6,368 bases of DNA from Actinomyces sp. (GTDB lineage: Bacteria; Actinomycetota; Acidimicrobiia; Acidimicrobiales; Aldehydirespiratoraceae), in NCBI GenBank assembly GCA_003697065.1, contig RFFY01000410.1:1-6368 (forward strand), written 5' to 3'. Shown one piece after another: positions 1 through 5,567 of the stretch (within the stretch, counting starts at the first letter, position 1; every line of letters starts with the position of its first letter). Below the pieces are notes generated by a model. That model worked only from the letters and a program-made list of their open reading frames with translations, had not been told where the DNA came from and ran no database searches. The translations under genes and the position numbers were made by a program.

Positions 1-1626
1 GGTGTGGCCTATGTGGCGAACTGGCGTCTGGCCGCCGATCCCGGGGGCTACGGGGCCCTGTTCGACGGTGGGGTCCGGCCCCTCGACCACCTGTGGTCCC
101 TGGCGATCGAGGAGCAGTTCTACCTGGTCGTGCCCCTGGCGGTGACGCTTCTCGGCCGTCTACGGGGTCGGTCGGCCCTCGGCGTGCTCGCCGCCGCGGT
201 GGGAGCGAACCTGGTGGCCGTCGTGGTGTGGTGGGGCGACGCCGACGCCTACCTGGTCACCCCGGTCCGGGCGGGCGAGATCCTGGCGGGAGCGGTCCTG
301 GTGGTGGCGGCGCGGCGGAGGCGTGTCCTCACCCGCCTGGCGCCGCTGGCGCCGGTGGCGGCCCTGGCGACCCTCGCCCTCTTCGTCACCGCCGCCCAGG
401 ACGACGCCGTCGTCGTGCGGGGTCTGGTGCCGGGCGTCGGTGTGGTGTGGGCGGTCCTGGTGGCCGGAGCCGTCGCCGGTGGACCCCTCACCCGCGCCCT
501 GTCCTGGCCGCCCCTGCGCTGGCTGGGACGGCGGTCCTACGCCGTCTACCTCGTCCACTGGCCCCTCATCGTGCTCACGGACTGGTCGGCGCCGGTGGTC
601 GTGGTGGTGACGGGGGCGGTGGCCGAGCTCAGCGGCCGCCTTCTCGAGGACCCGGTCCGGGCGGGGACTCTCGTGCGCCGTCCTCTGCGGGTCTTCGCCC
701 CGGCCATGGCGGCGGTGTGCGTCGTCGCGGTGGGGGCGGGGGCCCTCGTCTCGTCGCCGCGTCTGGTCCCCGATGCCGCCGCCGTGGCCGCTCCGCCCGC
801 CTGGTTCACCGCCTCCGCCCCGGCGTCGGGCACCGCGCCCGTCGCCCCGGTGTCGGCGGGGTCGTCCCCGGCGCCGACGCCCCCGGCCGCCCCGGGAGAT
901 GTCGGCCCACGCGCGGTGGCTCCCGAGGTCGCCGAGCGCGTCCGGGACCCCGACCACCCGGACGGACCGCCGCTCATCGGTCTTCTCGGGGACTCGACGG
1001 CGGGCTTCCTGGCCGAGGCCCTCCGCGCCCGGGCCGACACCGACCACAGTGCCGCCGTCGTCCTCGACGGGGTGTGGGGCTGCTCGCCCGTCATGCGCGA
1101 GGGCATGTCCTGGCGCACCGTGCGGAGTGTGCGCGACGAGCTCCACTTCGACATCGCGTGCCGGTCGGCCGCCGAGGACGAGCTCGCCTCCCGGGAGCCG
1201 GCGCCCGATCTCGTCGTGGTGGTCGACCACGGCACGGTCCTGCTGGACCATCGCCGACCCGACGGCACCTGGGCCTCGCTCCTCGATGCCGACCTCGCCG
1301 CCGACCTCACGGCGTCCTACACGGCCCTGGTCGACGCGGTGACGGCCCGGGGGGCACGGGTCGTGCTCACGACCGCCCCGCCCGCCGCCTGGCCCGAGGA
1401 TCCCTCGTCGGATCCGGATCGTGCCGCCGCCTACGCCGCCATCGTCCACGCCCTGGAGGATCCACCCGCCGTCGTGGTGGTCGACACCGCCGCCATCCTG
1501 GCGTCCCACCCCGATCTCGACCGGCGTCCCGACGGGGTCCATCTGGCGCCCGACGCCGTGGCGGGGCTCGCCGACCTCCTCCTGCCGCGCCTGGTCGAGC
1601 TGGCGGGGGCTCCAGCGGAGGGGTGA
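1..1626 (+). CDS. Membrane O-acyltransferase (acyltransferase family 3, OafA-like) with C-terminal SGNH domain, 5' partial
   Basis: The reading frame is open from the first base, and the conserved N-terminal acyltransferase-3 helices are missing, so the gene starts upstream of the window. A GTG at base 4 is not a credible start. What remains (541 codons) begins in the family core: HLWSLAIEEQFYL at codons 30-42 is the classic 'WSLxVEEQFY' signature. A series of hydrophobic helices follows, with YLVHWPLIVL (H186-W187-P188) in the last conserved helix. One more membrane segment lies near codons 233-252. A Pro/Ala/Ser-rich linker (about codons 258-305) leads to an SGNH-hydrolase-like domain with GDST (D331, S332), a GxxGCSP block near codons 357-363, and the terminal D-x-x-H (D511, H514). 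Known relatives O-acetylate cell-surface polysaccharides or peptidoglycan: the membrane part moves acetyl across the membrane and the SGNH part transfers it outside. The target here cannot be told. The gene ends 3 nt from the stop of the convergent neighbour. Confidence 0.9.
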   Translation, partial: GVAYVANWRLAADPGGYGALFDGGVRPLDHLWSLAIEEQFYLVVPLAVTLLGRLRGRSALGVLAAAVGANLVAVVVWWGDADAYLVTPVRAGEILAGAVLVVAARRRRVLTRLAPLAPVAALATLALFVTAAQDDAVVVRGLVPGVGVVWAVLVAGAVAGGPLTRALSWPPLRWLGRRSYAVYLVHWPLIVLTDWSAPVVVVVTGAVAELSGRLLEDPVRAGTLVRRPLRVFAPAMAAVCVVAVGAGALVSSPRLVPDAAAVAAPPAWFTASAPASGTAPVAPVSAGSSPAPTPPAAPGDVGPRAVAPEVAERVRDPDHPDGPPLIGLLGDSTAGFLAEALRARADTDHSAAVVLDGVWGCSPVMREGMSWRTVRSVRDELHFDIACRSAAEDELASREPAPDLVVVVDHGTVLLDHRRPDGTWASLLDADLAADLTASYTALVDAVTARGARVVLTTAPPAAWPEDPSSDPDRAAAYAAIVHALEDPPAVVVVDTAAILASHPDLDRRPDGVHLAPDAVAGLADLLLPRLVELAGAPAEG

Positions 1627-1629
1627 GGC

Positions 1630-2352
1630 TCAGGCCGTGAGGACGGCGATGCCCGCGGCGTGCAGAGCCACCCCGACCACGACGAAGAGGTGCCAGGACT
1701 CGTGGTACCCGAAGACACCCGGCGCCAGGTCCAGGGCCCGCCGGGCCAGGACCAGGGCTCCGATCACGTAGGCGATCCCGCCGGCGACGATCAGGATCAT
1801 CGAGGCGAGGGGTGCGCCGGCGACGAGCCAGGGCAGGACGGTCGCACCGCCCGCGGCGCTGATCACGAAGTGGGTGTCGACCTGGGCCGTCAGCTCCCGC
1901 CCCACGTGGCGGTGGGCGTGGACGATCCCGACCGCTGCCACCAGCCAGACCCCGCCGAGGGCACAGGCGGCGACCGCCGGCGGCGCCACGAAGGGCCACA
2001 CGGCGGTGTGGGTTCCGGCGATGGCGACGTGGATCATGGCGTGGTCCCACCGGCGGGCGACGACCTGGCGGGGTGAGGCCTCGGTCCAGCAGTGGTAGGC
2101 GGCGCTGGCGGTGAACATGGCCGCCGTCGTCACCACGAAGGCGGCGACCGCGGCCCGGTCGGGAGAGGGCGTGGCGGCGATCCAGCGGGCACCGATCAAC
2201 AGCCAGGGTCCGATCGCCGCCTCATGGAGGCGGCCCCGCAGGGCGGGGACGGGCCGCCCGTCGATGCCGTGGCGACGGCGCGGCGTGACCCCTGCCGCGC
2301 CCGCCGCCGGGGTGATCACCCGGTGCGTCGGGGGGGCGGCGATGGCGGTCAT
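1630..2352 (-). CDS. trhA: Hemolysin III / TrhA family seven-helix membrane protein (PAQR superfamily)
   Basis: This 240-residue integral membrane protein carries the family motifs in order: RGRLHEAA (residues 39-46, H43/E44), SAAYHCW (83-89, H87), RRWDHAMIHVAIAGTHT (100-116, D103/H104) and the C-terminal GYHESWHLFVVVGVALH (215-231, H217 and H221). In the PAQR superfamily the Asp/His residues of the second and last motifs bind a metal ion. Seven hydrophobic stretches fit between residues 45 and 240, and the length is slightly above the usual 200-220 because of a 37-residue polar N-terminus. The start is ATG at 2352-2350, with GGAGG 9 nt upstream. Bacterial relatives are annotated 'hemolysin III', but that toxic role is not general. 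TrhA of Bacillus is linked to membrane-lipid and energy homeostasis, so lytic function should not be assumed. It lies downstream of the MATE gene on the same strand. The family call is firm; the physiological role is open. Confidence 0.9.
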   Translation of the reverse strand: MTAIAAPPTHRVITPAAGAAGVTPRRRHGIDGRPVPALRGRLHEAAIGPWLLIGARWIAATPSPDRAAVAAFVVTTAAMFTASAAYHCWTEASPRQVVARRWDHAMIHVAIAGTHTAVWPFVAPPAVAACALGGVWLVAAVGIVHAHRHVGRELTAQVDTHFVISAAGGATVLPWLVAGAPLASMILIVAGGIAYVIGALVLARRALDLAPGVFGYHESWHLFVVVGVALHAAGIAVLTA

Positions 2353-2361
2353 GGGTCGGTG

Positions 2362-2366
2362 CCTCC
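2362..2366 (-). promoter_or_regulatory. Ribosome binding site of trhA
   Basis: Reading the - strand, GGAGG lies 9 nt before the ATG at 2352. It is the clearest Shine-Dalgarno in the window and fixes the start of the hemolysin III-family gene. Confidence 0.75.
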
Positions 2367-2425
2367 GGTCCCTGGTCGAACGGCTCTCACCGCTGTGTGT
2401 CGGGTGTCACGAGGCTCGTCTGGAT

Positions 2426-2439
2426 GGGTCGATCGACCC
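2426..2439. repeat. Perfect 14-bp palindrome GGGTCGATCGACCC upstream of trhA
   Basis: This perfect palindrome lies in the 111-nt gap between the MATE stop and the trhA start, 73 nt before the trhA ATG. As RNA it makes only a 5-bp stem with a GATC loop and has no T-run on either side, so it is a poor terminator. Its full dyad symmetry would suit an operator for a dimeric repressor, but no convincing -35/-10 pair was found beside it. The rest of the gap shows nothing else recognisable except the ribosome binding site. Confidence 0.4.
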
Positions 2440-2463
2440 CGCGTCGGGTGACGGTGGACCAGC

Positions 2464-3768
2464 TCAGGCCGGGACCCCCGTGACCAGCCAGGCGTCGCCC
2501 CGGAAGCGCCACCACAGGGTGACCAGGCGGGTGAGCATCCACGCCTCGAGGCAGGCCCACAGCCACCCGATGCCGAGGCCGGCGGTGACGACGAGGGTCG
2601 CCCCCGCGGCGAGGACCGCACCGGCGCCCACCATCGCCCACGCCAGGAAGCGCAGGTCGCCGGCTCCGATGAGGATGCCGTCGAGGGCGAACACCACCCC
2701 GTTGACGGGCTGGGCGCCGGCGGTGTGCCACAGCAGGAACACGGCGAGGGCGGCGACGGCGGCGTCGTCGGTGAAGACGTGGGGCAGCAGCCACGAGGAC
2801 GCCGCCACGACCCCGGCGAGCACGATCCCCGCCCCGAGGCCCCAGTCGATCATGCGGCGGGCGAGGCGGCGGGCGGCGACGGGATCGGCGGCCCCCAGCT
2901 CGCGCCCGATCAGAGCCTGACCGGCGATGGCCACGGCGTCGAGCGCCAACGCCAGGGTGTTCCAGATCTCGAAGGCGATCTGGTGGGCGGCCAGGTCGTC
3001 GGTGCCGATGCGGGCCGCCACTGCCGTGGTCACGGTGAGGGCACCCCGCAGGGCGGCGGTACGGATGAACAGGTCGGCCCCCGCCACGGCCAGGCGTCCG
3101 ATGGCCGAGCGGTCCGGGGCCAGGGTCACGCCATGGACCGTCACGGCCCGACGGATCCACACGACGTACACGGCGGCCGCCGACCACTGGGCCACGACGG
3201 TGGACAGGGCCGAGGCACCGATGCCGCGGTCGAGCCCCACGATGAGGACGAGCTCGAGCACCAGGTTGAGCAGGGCCGTGACGACGGCGACCTGGAAGGG
3301 TCGGCGGGTGTCCTGCAGGCCGCGCAGGTAGCCGACCCCGGCGAGGGTGACGAGCAGGGCCGGGAATCCGAGCAGCGAGATGCGGAGGTAGACGAGGGCG
3401 TTGGTGCGCACCGCCCCCTCGCCTCCCAGGAGGCCGACCAGGGGTGCGGAGGCGATGGCGGCCACGACGGCGACGACGGTCCCCACGACCAGGGCCAACC
3501 AGACGGACTGGACCGCTTGGTGGGCGGCCCGGCGCTGGTCGCCGGCGCCGAGGAGACGGGCGACGGCGCCCGTGGTGCCGTAGGCGAGGAAGATGAACAG
3601 GGCGTGGCCGATCAACAGGATCGACGAGGCGAGCGCCAGGCCACCGAGCTGGGGGGTGCCGAGATGACCCACGACGGCGGTGTCGGCGAGCACGTAGAGC
3701 GGCTCGGCCACCAGCGCCCCCAGGGCCGGGAGGGCGAGGCGCAGGATCTCGCGGTCGTCGGCTCGCAC
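2464..3768 (-). CDS. MATE family efflux transporter (DinF subfamily)
   Basis: The protein has 434 residues, the usual MATE length, and is dominated by about 12 hydrophobic helices in two related halves. Its N-terminus, LALPALGALVAEPLYVLADTAVVGHLG (residues 11-37), is typical of actinobacterial DinF-type members, with D29 in the first helix. GVGYLRGLQDTRRPF near residues 145-160 is the conserved loop and helix at the end of the first half. AAHQIAFEIWN in the second half is also characteristic. Such proteins export organic cations, drugs or metabolites across the inner membrane using a proton or sodium gradient; the substrate here is unknown. The frame stays open upstream to 4242, but that extension overlaps the neighbouring gene and is low-complexity Arg/Pro/Gly. 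GTG at 3768-3766 is the only ATG/GTG/TTG in this frame between the upstream gene's stop and the family core. No Shine-Dalgarno sits immediately before it. It lies 68 nt downstream of the fusion gene on the same strand. Confidence 0.93.
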   Translation of the reverse strand: MRADDREILRLALPALGALVAEPLYVLADTAVVGHLGTPQLGGLALASSILLIGHALFIFLAYGTTGAVARLLGAGDQRRAAHQAVQSVWLALVVGTVVAVVAAIASAPLVGLLGGEGAVRTNALVYLRISLLGFPALLVTLAGVGYLRGLQDTRRPFQVAVVTALLNLVLELVLIVGLDRGIGASALSTVVAQWSAAAVYVVWIRRAVTVHGVTLAPDRSAIGRLAVAGADLFIRTAALRGALTVTTAVAARIGTDDLAAHQIAFEIWNTLALALDAVAIAGQALIGRELGAADPVAARRLARRMIDWGLGAGIVLAGVVAASSWLLPHVFTDDAAVAALAVFLLWHTAGAQPVNGVVFALDGILIGAGDLRFLAWAMVGAGAVLAAGATLVVTAGLGIGWLWACLEAWMLTRLVTLWWRFRGDAWLVTGVPA

Positions 3769-3786
3769 GGTCGGGAGGCTAGGGGT

Positions 3787-3806
3787 GGACCCCGGGATCG
3801 GGGTCC
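3787..3806 (-). repeat. GC-rich hairpin between the fusion gene and the MATE gene
   Basis: GGACCCCG (3787-3794) and CGGGGTCC (3799-3806) form a perfect 8-bp stem with a 4-nt loop. The hairpin sits in the 68-nt gap, 18 nt before the MATE GTG. No T-run follows on the - strand, so it is a weak candidate for an intrinsic terminator. On the - strand a GGAGG (3818-3814) lies before the hairpin and a CCTCC (3778-3774) lies after it, and the two could pair around it. The whole could be a translation-control or mRNA-processing structure, which is inference from base pairing only. Confidence 0.45.
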
Positions 3807-3836
3807 GTCGATCCCTCCGCCTCGGCGGCGGGACCG

Positions 3837-5336
3837 TCACAGGGGGTCGAGGAGGCCGGTGAGGACGGCGGCCACCTCGCCCGGTCGGTCGTGATGGACC
3901 ATGTGGCCGGCTCCGGCGAGTCGCCGGACGACGACGGCCGGAAGGAGGCGTCGCAGGCGGTCCTCGTGCTCGGGGGGAAAGGCGGTGTCGAGCCCGGCGT
4001 CGGCGGCCAGCACCGTGGCGGGCACGGGCAGGGGCCGGTCCCGGTCGAAGCGGTCGAGGTCGGGCAGGCCCGTGCCGTCCCGGACCTCGGCGTAGGACGC
4101 CGGGTCGTGGCGCAGGCGGGCGGCGGCGGTGGCCACCAGCTGGGCGCGCGGACGCCGAGCCCCCAGTGTGTCGCCCTGGGGCGTGGGCCAGGTGGCGATC
4201 TCGTCGGCGACGGCCGCCGGATCCGCCCCCTGTGCCCGCCACCGGCGTTGGGCGGACTCGAGCCGGTCGAAGTCGGCGAGGTAGGTCGCCCGGCGGGCGC
4301 CGGCGAGGGAGGCGAAGAAGCAGGCCGGGTCGACGAGCACGAGGTGGGCCACGCGCCGGGGACGTCGGCGGGCCACCGCCGGGACGAGCAGCCCGGCCAG
4401 GGAATGGCCGACGAGGACCGCCGTCGAGGGCACCAGCTCGTCCAGCACGGCGACGAGGTCGTCGACGTGGTCCCGGGCCCGGTAGCGACCCGGAGAGCGA
4501 CCGCTACGCCCGTGACCCCGGAGATCGACGAGAACGAGGCGGGCCCGGGCGGCGAGGCGGGGGACGAGGGGCAGCCACGAGGTACGGTCGTTGGCGAACC
4601 CGTGGACGAGAACCAGGGTCGGCAGGGCGGCGCCACCCCGGTCGTCGAGTAGGTCGTCACCCATCACCTCGACGGCCAGCTCGACCCCGTCGACGGCGAG
4701 CCGGATGCGGTCCACCGGTGGGAGCAGGGTGGCGGGCAGGACCGGATCGCGGGCCCACGAGCGATGGCGTCCGGGGTCGCTCCAGGCCCCCGTGGCCTCG
4801 TCGAGGACACGGGCGAGGGGCGACATCAGGTGGTGGGCGCCGGCCCGCGCCGCGGTCGACGAGACCTCGGCCACCGCCAGACCCGGGGCGTCGAGGGTGG
4901 AGGTGTCGAGCTCGACGACGCCCGCCGGCGGGGTCGGGCCCGTCACCGTGACGCCCCGGCGGGGGGCCACGGCCACCGTCGGCAGGCGGGCCAGGGCCCG
5001 GTCGCGCTCGCCTGTCGACCCGTACCAGGCCGGATCGACGATCTGGGCGAGCTTGTCGGCCCCGACCACCACGGCCGCCGCGCCCTCGGCGATGTCGGCG
5101 ATCAGGCGCCGGTCGGTGAGGCGGACGCCGAGGCCGGGATGACGGGCCGCTTCCGCCCTCAGCACCGCCAAGCGGTGGGCGAGGTCGGGTGGGCGGGTGC
5201 GGTCCTTGCCGAGGGGGTCGCGGCTCACCACCAGGTCGACCCGGTCGAGACCGAGTCGTCGACGGGCGGCATCGGCCACCGCCAGGTGCCCCCGGGTCAG
5301 GGGGTCGAAGGAGCCCGGATAGACGCCGACGCGCAC
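3837..5336 (-). CDS. Fusion protein: NadD/CoaD-like nucleotidyltransferase + alpha/beta hydrolase
   Basis: A single 499-residue frame holds two enzyme domains. Residues 3-165 are a HIGH-superfamily nucleotidyltransferase: YPGSFDPLTRGHL (6-18) is the T/HxGH nucleotide-binding motif in the CoaD-style spelling. VVVGADKLAQIVDPAWY (89-105) and VSSTAAR (158-164) instead resemble the FIxGAD and ISSTxIR blocks of NadD. After a linker, residues about 210-499 form an alpha/beta hydrolase: LVLVHGFANDRTSW (oxyanion loop, 241-254), DLRGHGRSG (271-279), the nucleophile elbow GHSLAG (Ser312), a likely acid near Asp446 and GAGHMVHHDRP with His478. Both catalytic sets look intact. Adenylyltransferases of this class transfer AMP from ATP to a phosphorylated substrate. 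The hydrolase could be an esterase, amidase or C-C hydrolase, and I cannot name a substrate. GTG at 5336 opens directly on the first beta strand and is the only nearby start. No Shine-Dalgarno is visible, so it may be leaderless. It is divergent from ilvB. It is unlikely to be the housekeeping coaD or nadD. Confidence 0.85.
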   Translation of the reverse strand: MRVGVYPGSFDPLTRGHLAVADAARRRLGLDRVDLVVSRDPLGKDRTRPPDLAHRLAVLRAEAARHPGLGVRLTDRRLIADIAEGAAAVVVGADKLAQIVDPAWYGSTGERDRALARLPTVAVAPRRGVTVTGPTPPAGVVELDTSTLDAPGLAVAEVSSTAARAGAHHLMSPLARVLDEATGAWSDPGRHRSWARDPVLPATLLPPVDRIRLAVDGVELAVEVMGDDLLDDRGGAALPTLVLVHGFANDRTSWLPLVPRLAARARLVLVDLRGHGRSGRSPGRYRARDHVDDLVAVLDELVPSTAVLVGHSLAGLLVPAVARRRPRRVAHLVLVDPACFFASLAGARRATYLADFDRLESAQRRWRAQGADPAAVADEIATWPTPQGDTLGARRPRAQLVATAAARLRHDPASYAEVRDGTGLPDLDRFDRDRPLPVPATVLAADAGLDTAFPPEHEDRLRRLLPAVVVRRLAGAGHMVHHDRPGEVAAVLTGLLDPL

Positions 5337-5387
5337 CCGCCCAGGTTGCCAGACGGAGCGAACACGGCGACGCGGCAGCTCCCCGCG

Positions 5388-5416
5388 TTGTCTCCGGCAC
5401 GAGGAGCGGTCATACT
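5388..5416 (+). promoter_or_regulatory. Predicted promoter of the ilvB leader (-35 TTGTCT, -10 CATACT)
   Basis: TTGTCT (5388-5393) matches TTGACA at 4 of 6 positions, and CATACT (5411-5416) matches TATAAT at 4 of 6, including the key A at position 2 and T at position 6. The spacer is exactly 17 bp. Transcription would start about 7-8 nt after the -10, at or beside the GTG of the leader peptide (5424). The order promoter, leader peptide, terminator, ilvB supports the call. It lies in the divergent region, 52 nt upstream of the start of the opposite-strand fusion gene. Confidence 0.6.
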
Positions 5417-5423
5417 GACGGCC

Positions 5424-5465
5424 GTGAGCAGCGCCCTCGATCTCCTCGCCGTAGGCCTCGAGTAG
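5424..5465 (+). CDS. Leucine-rich attenuator leader peptide MSSALDLLAVGLE (predicted ilvB leader)
   Basis: A GTG-initiated frame of 13 codons plus TAG encodes MSSALDLLAVGLE. Four of 13 codons are Leu (all CTC) and one is Val, encoded by GTA. GTA is absent from the visible 267 codons of ilvB, which use GTC and GTG for valine. The predicted transcription start falls on or next to the GTG, so the peptide would be translated from a leaderless mRNA, which is common in actinobacteria. Leaders of this type measure charged tRNA: scarcity of Leu or Val would stall the ribosome over codons 5-12. The last three codons form one arm of a stem that competes with the downstream terminator, which ties the peptide to ilvB control. 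The frame is short enough that Leu richness alone could be chance; its position between promoter and terminator is the stronger argument. Confidence 0.6.
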   Translation: MSSALDLLAVGLE

Positions 5466-5501
5466 CGCACGCTCGCGTCCCCCCACGATCGTGCGCCTCG
5501 A
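5458..5501 (+). promoter_or_regulatory. Predicted antiterminator stem of the ilvB attenuator
   Basis: TCGAG (5458-5462) pairs with CTCGA (5497-5501), and GCGCACG (5465-5471) pairs with CGTGCGC (5490-5496). This gives 12 base pairs interrupted only by the unpaired TA of the leader stop codon, with an 18-nt loop. The 3' arm shares bases 5499-5501 with the foot of the terminator stem, so the two cannot form fully together. A ribosome that finishes the leader would cover the 5' arm and let the terminator form. A ribosome stalled at the earlier Leu/Val codons would leave much of the arm free and favour read-through into ilvB. The pairing is visible in the sequence; the mechanism is inferred. Confidence 0.5.
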
Positions 5502-5530
5502 CCTCCCGACCGGGAGGTCGTCGTCGTTTT
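5499..5530 (+). terminator. Intrinsic terminator (attenuator) in the ilvB leader
   Basis: CGACCTCCC (5499-5507) and GGGAGGTCG (5512-5520) make a perfect 9-bp stem with a 4-nt GACC loop, followed at once by TCGTCGTTTT (5521-5530). It ends 37 nt before the ilvB start codon, downstream of the predicted promoter and leader peptide, so it would stop ilvB transcription prematurely. The T-run is imperfect, as is usual in very GC-rich genomes. It lies in the 5' region of the gene rather than at a gene end, which is the hallmark of an attenuator. Confidence 0.75.
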
Positions 5531-5556
5531 CGCCCCCTCGTCACCCCGTCACGACC

Positions 5557-5560
5557 GGAG
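5557..5560 (+). promoter_or_regulatory. Ribosome binding site of ilvB
   Basis: GGAG, followed by AGAATCC, lies 7 nt before ATG 5568. A second in-frame ATG at 5574 would have a 13-nt spacing, so this site favours the first one. Confidence 0.7.
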
Positions 5561-5567
5561 AGAATCC

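Noticed and set aside
93..1640. Long open frames on both strands across the acyltransferase gene
   Set aside because: They encode Arg/Gly/Pro-rich sequence with no family motifs, as expected for shadow frames in very GC-rich DNA. The frame ending at 1626 has recognisable domains.
3787..3806. Intrinsic terminator after the fusion gene
   Set aside because: The hairpin is strong, but no T-run follows it on the - strand, so I list it only as an inverted repeat.
2725..3894. 389-codon + strand open frame opposite the MATE gene
   Set aside because: Its product is low-complexity Gly/Asp/His/Gln-rich sequence. The opposite strand encodes an intact MATE transporter.
3769..4242. 158-codon N-terminal extension of the MATE protein
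   Set aside because: It overlaps the hydrolase domain of the upstream gene, is Arg/Pro/Gly-rich without helices, and would exceed the normal MATE length.
3837..4826. Separate alpha/beta hydrolase gene starting at an internal ATG (Met171 of the fusion)
   Set aside because: The frame is continuous with the nucleotidyltransferase domain, there is no stop, and I see no evidence that an independent start is needed. An internal start cannot be excluded.
5337..5486. 50-codon N-terminal extension of the fusion protein
   Set aside because: It would precede the conserved first strand of the nucleotidyltransferase fold and run antisense through the ilvB promoter and leader. Its sequence is polar and featureless.
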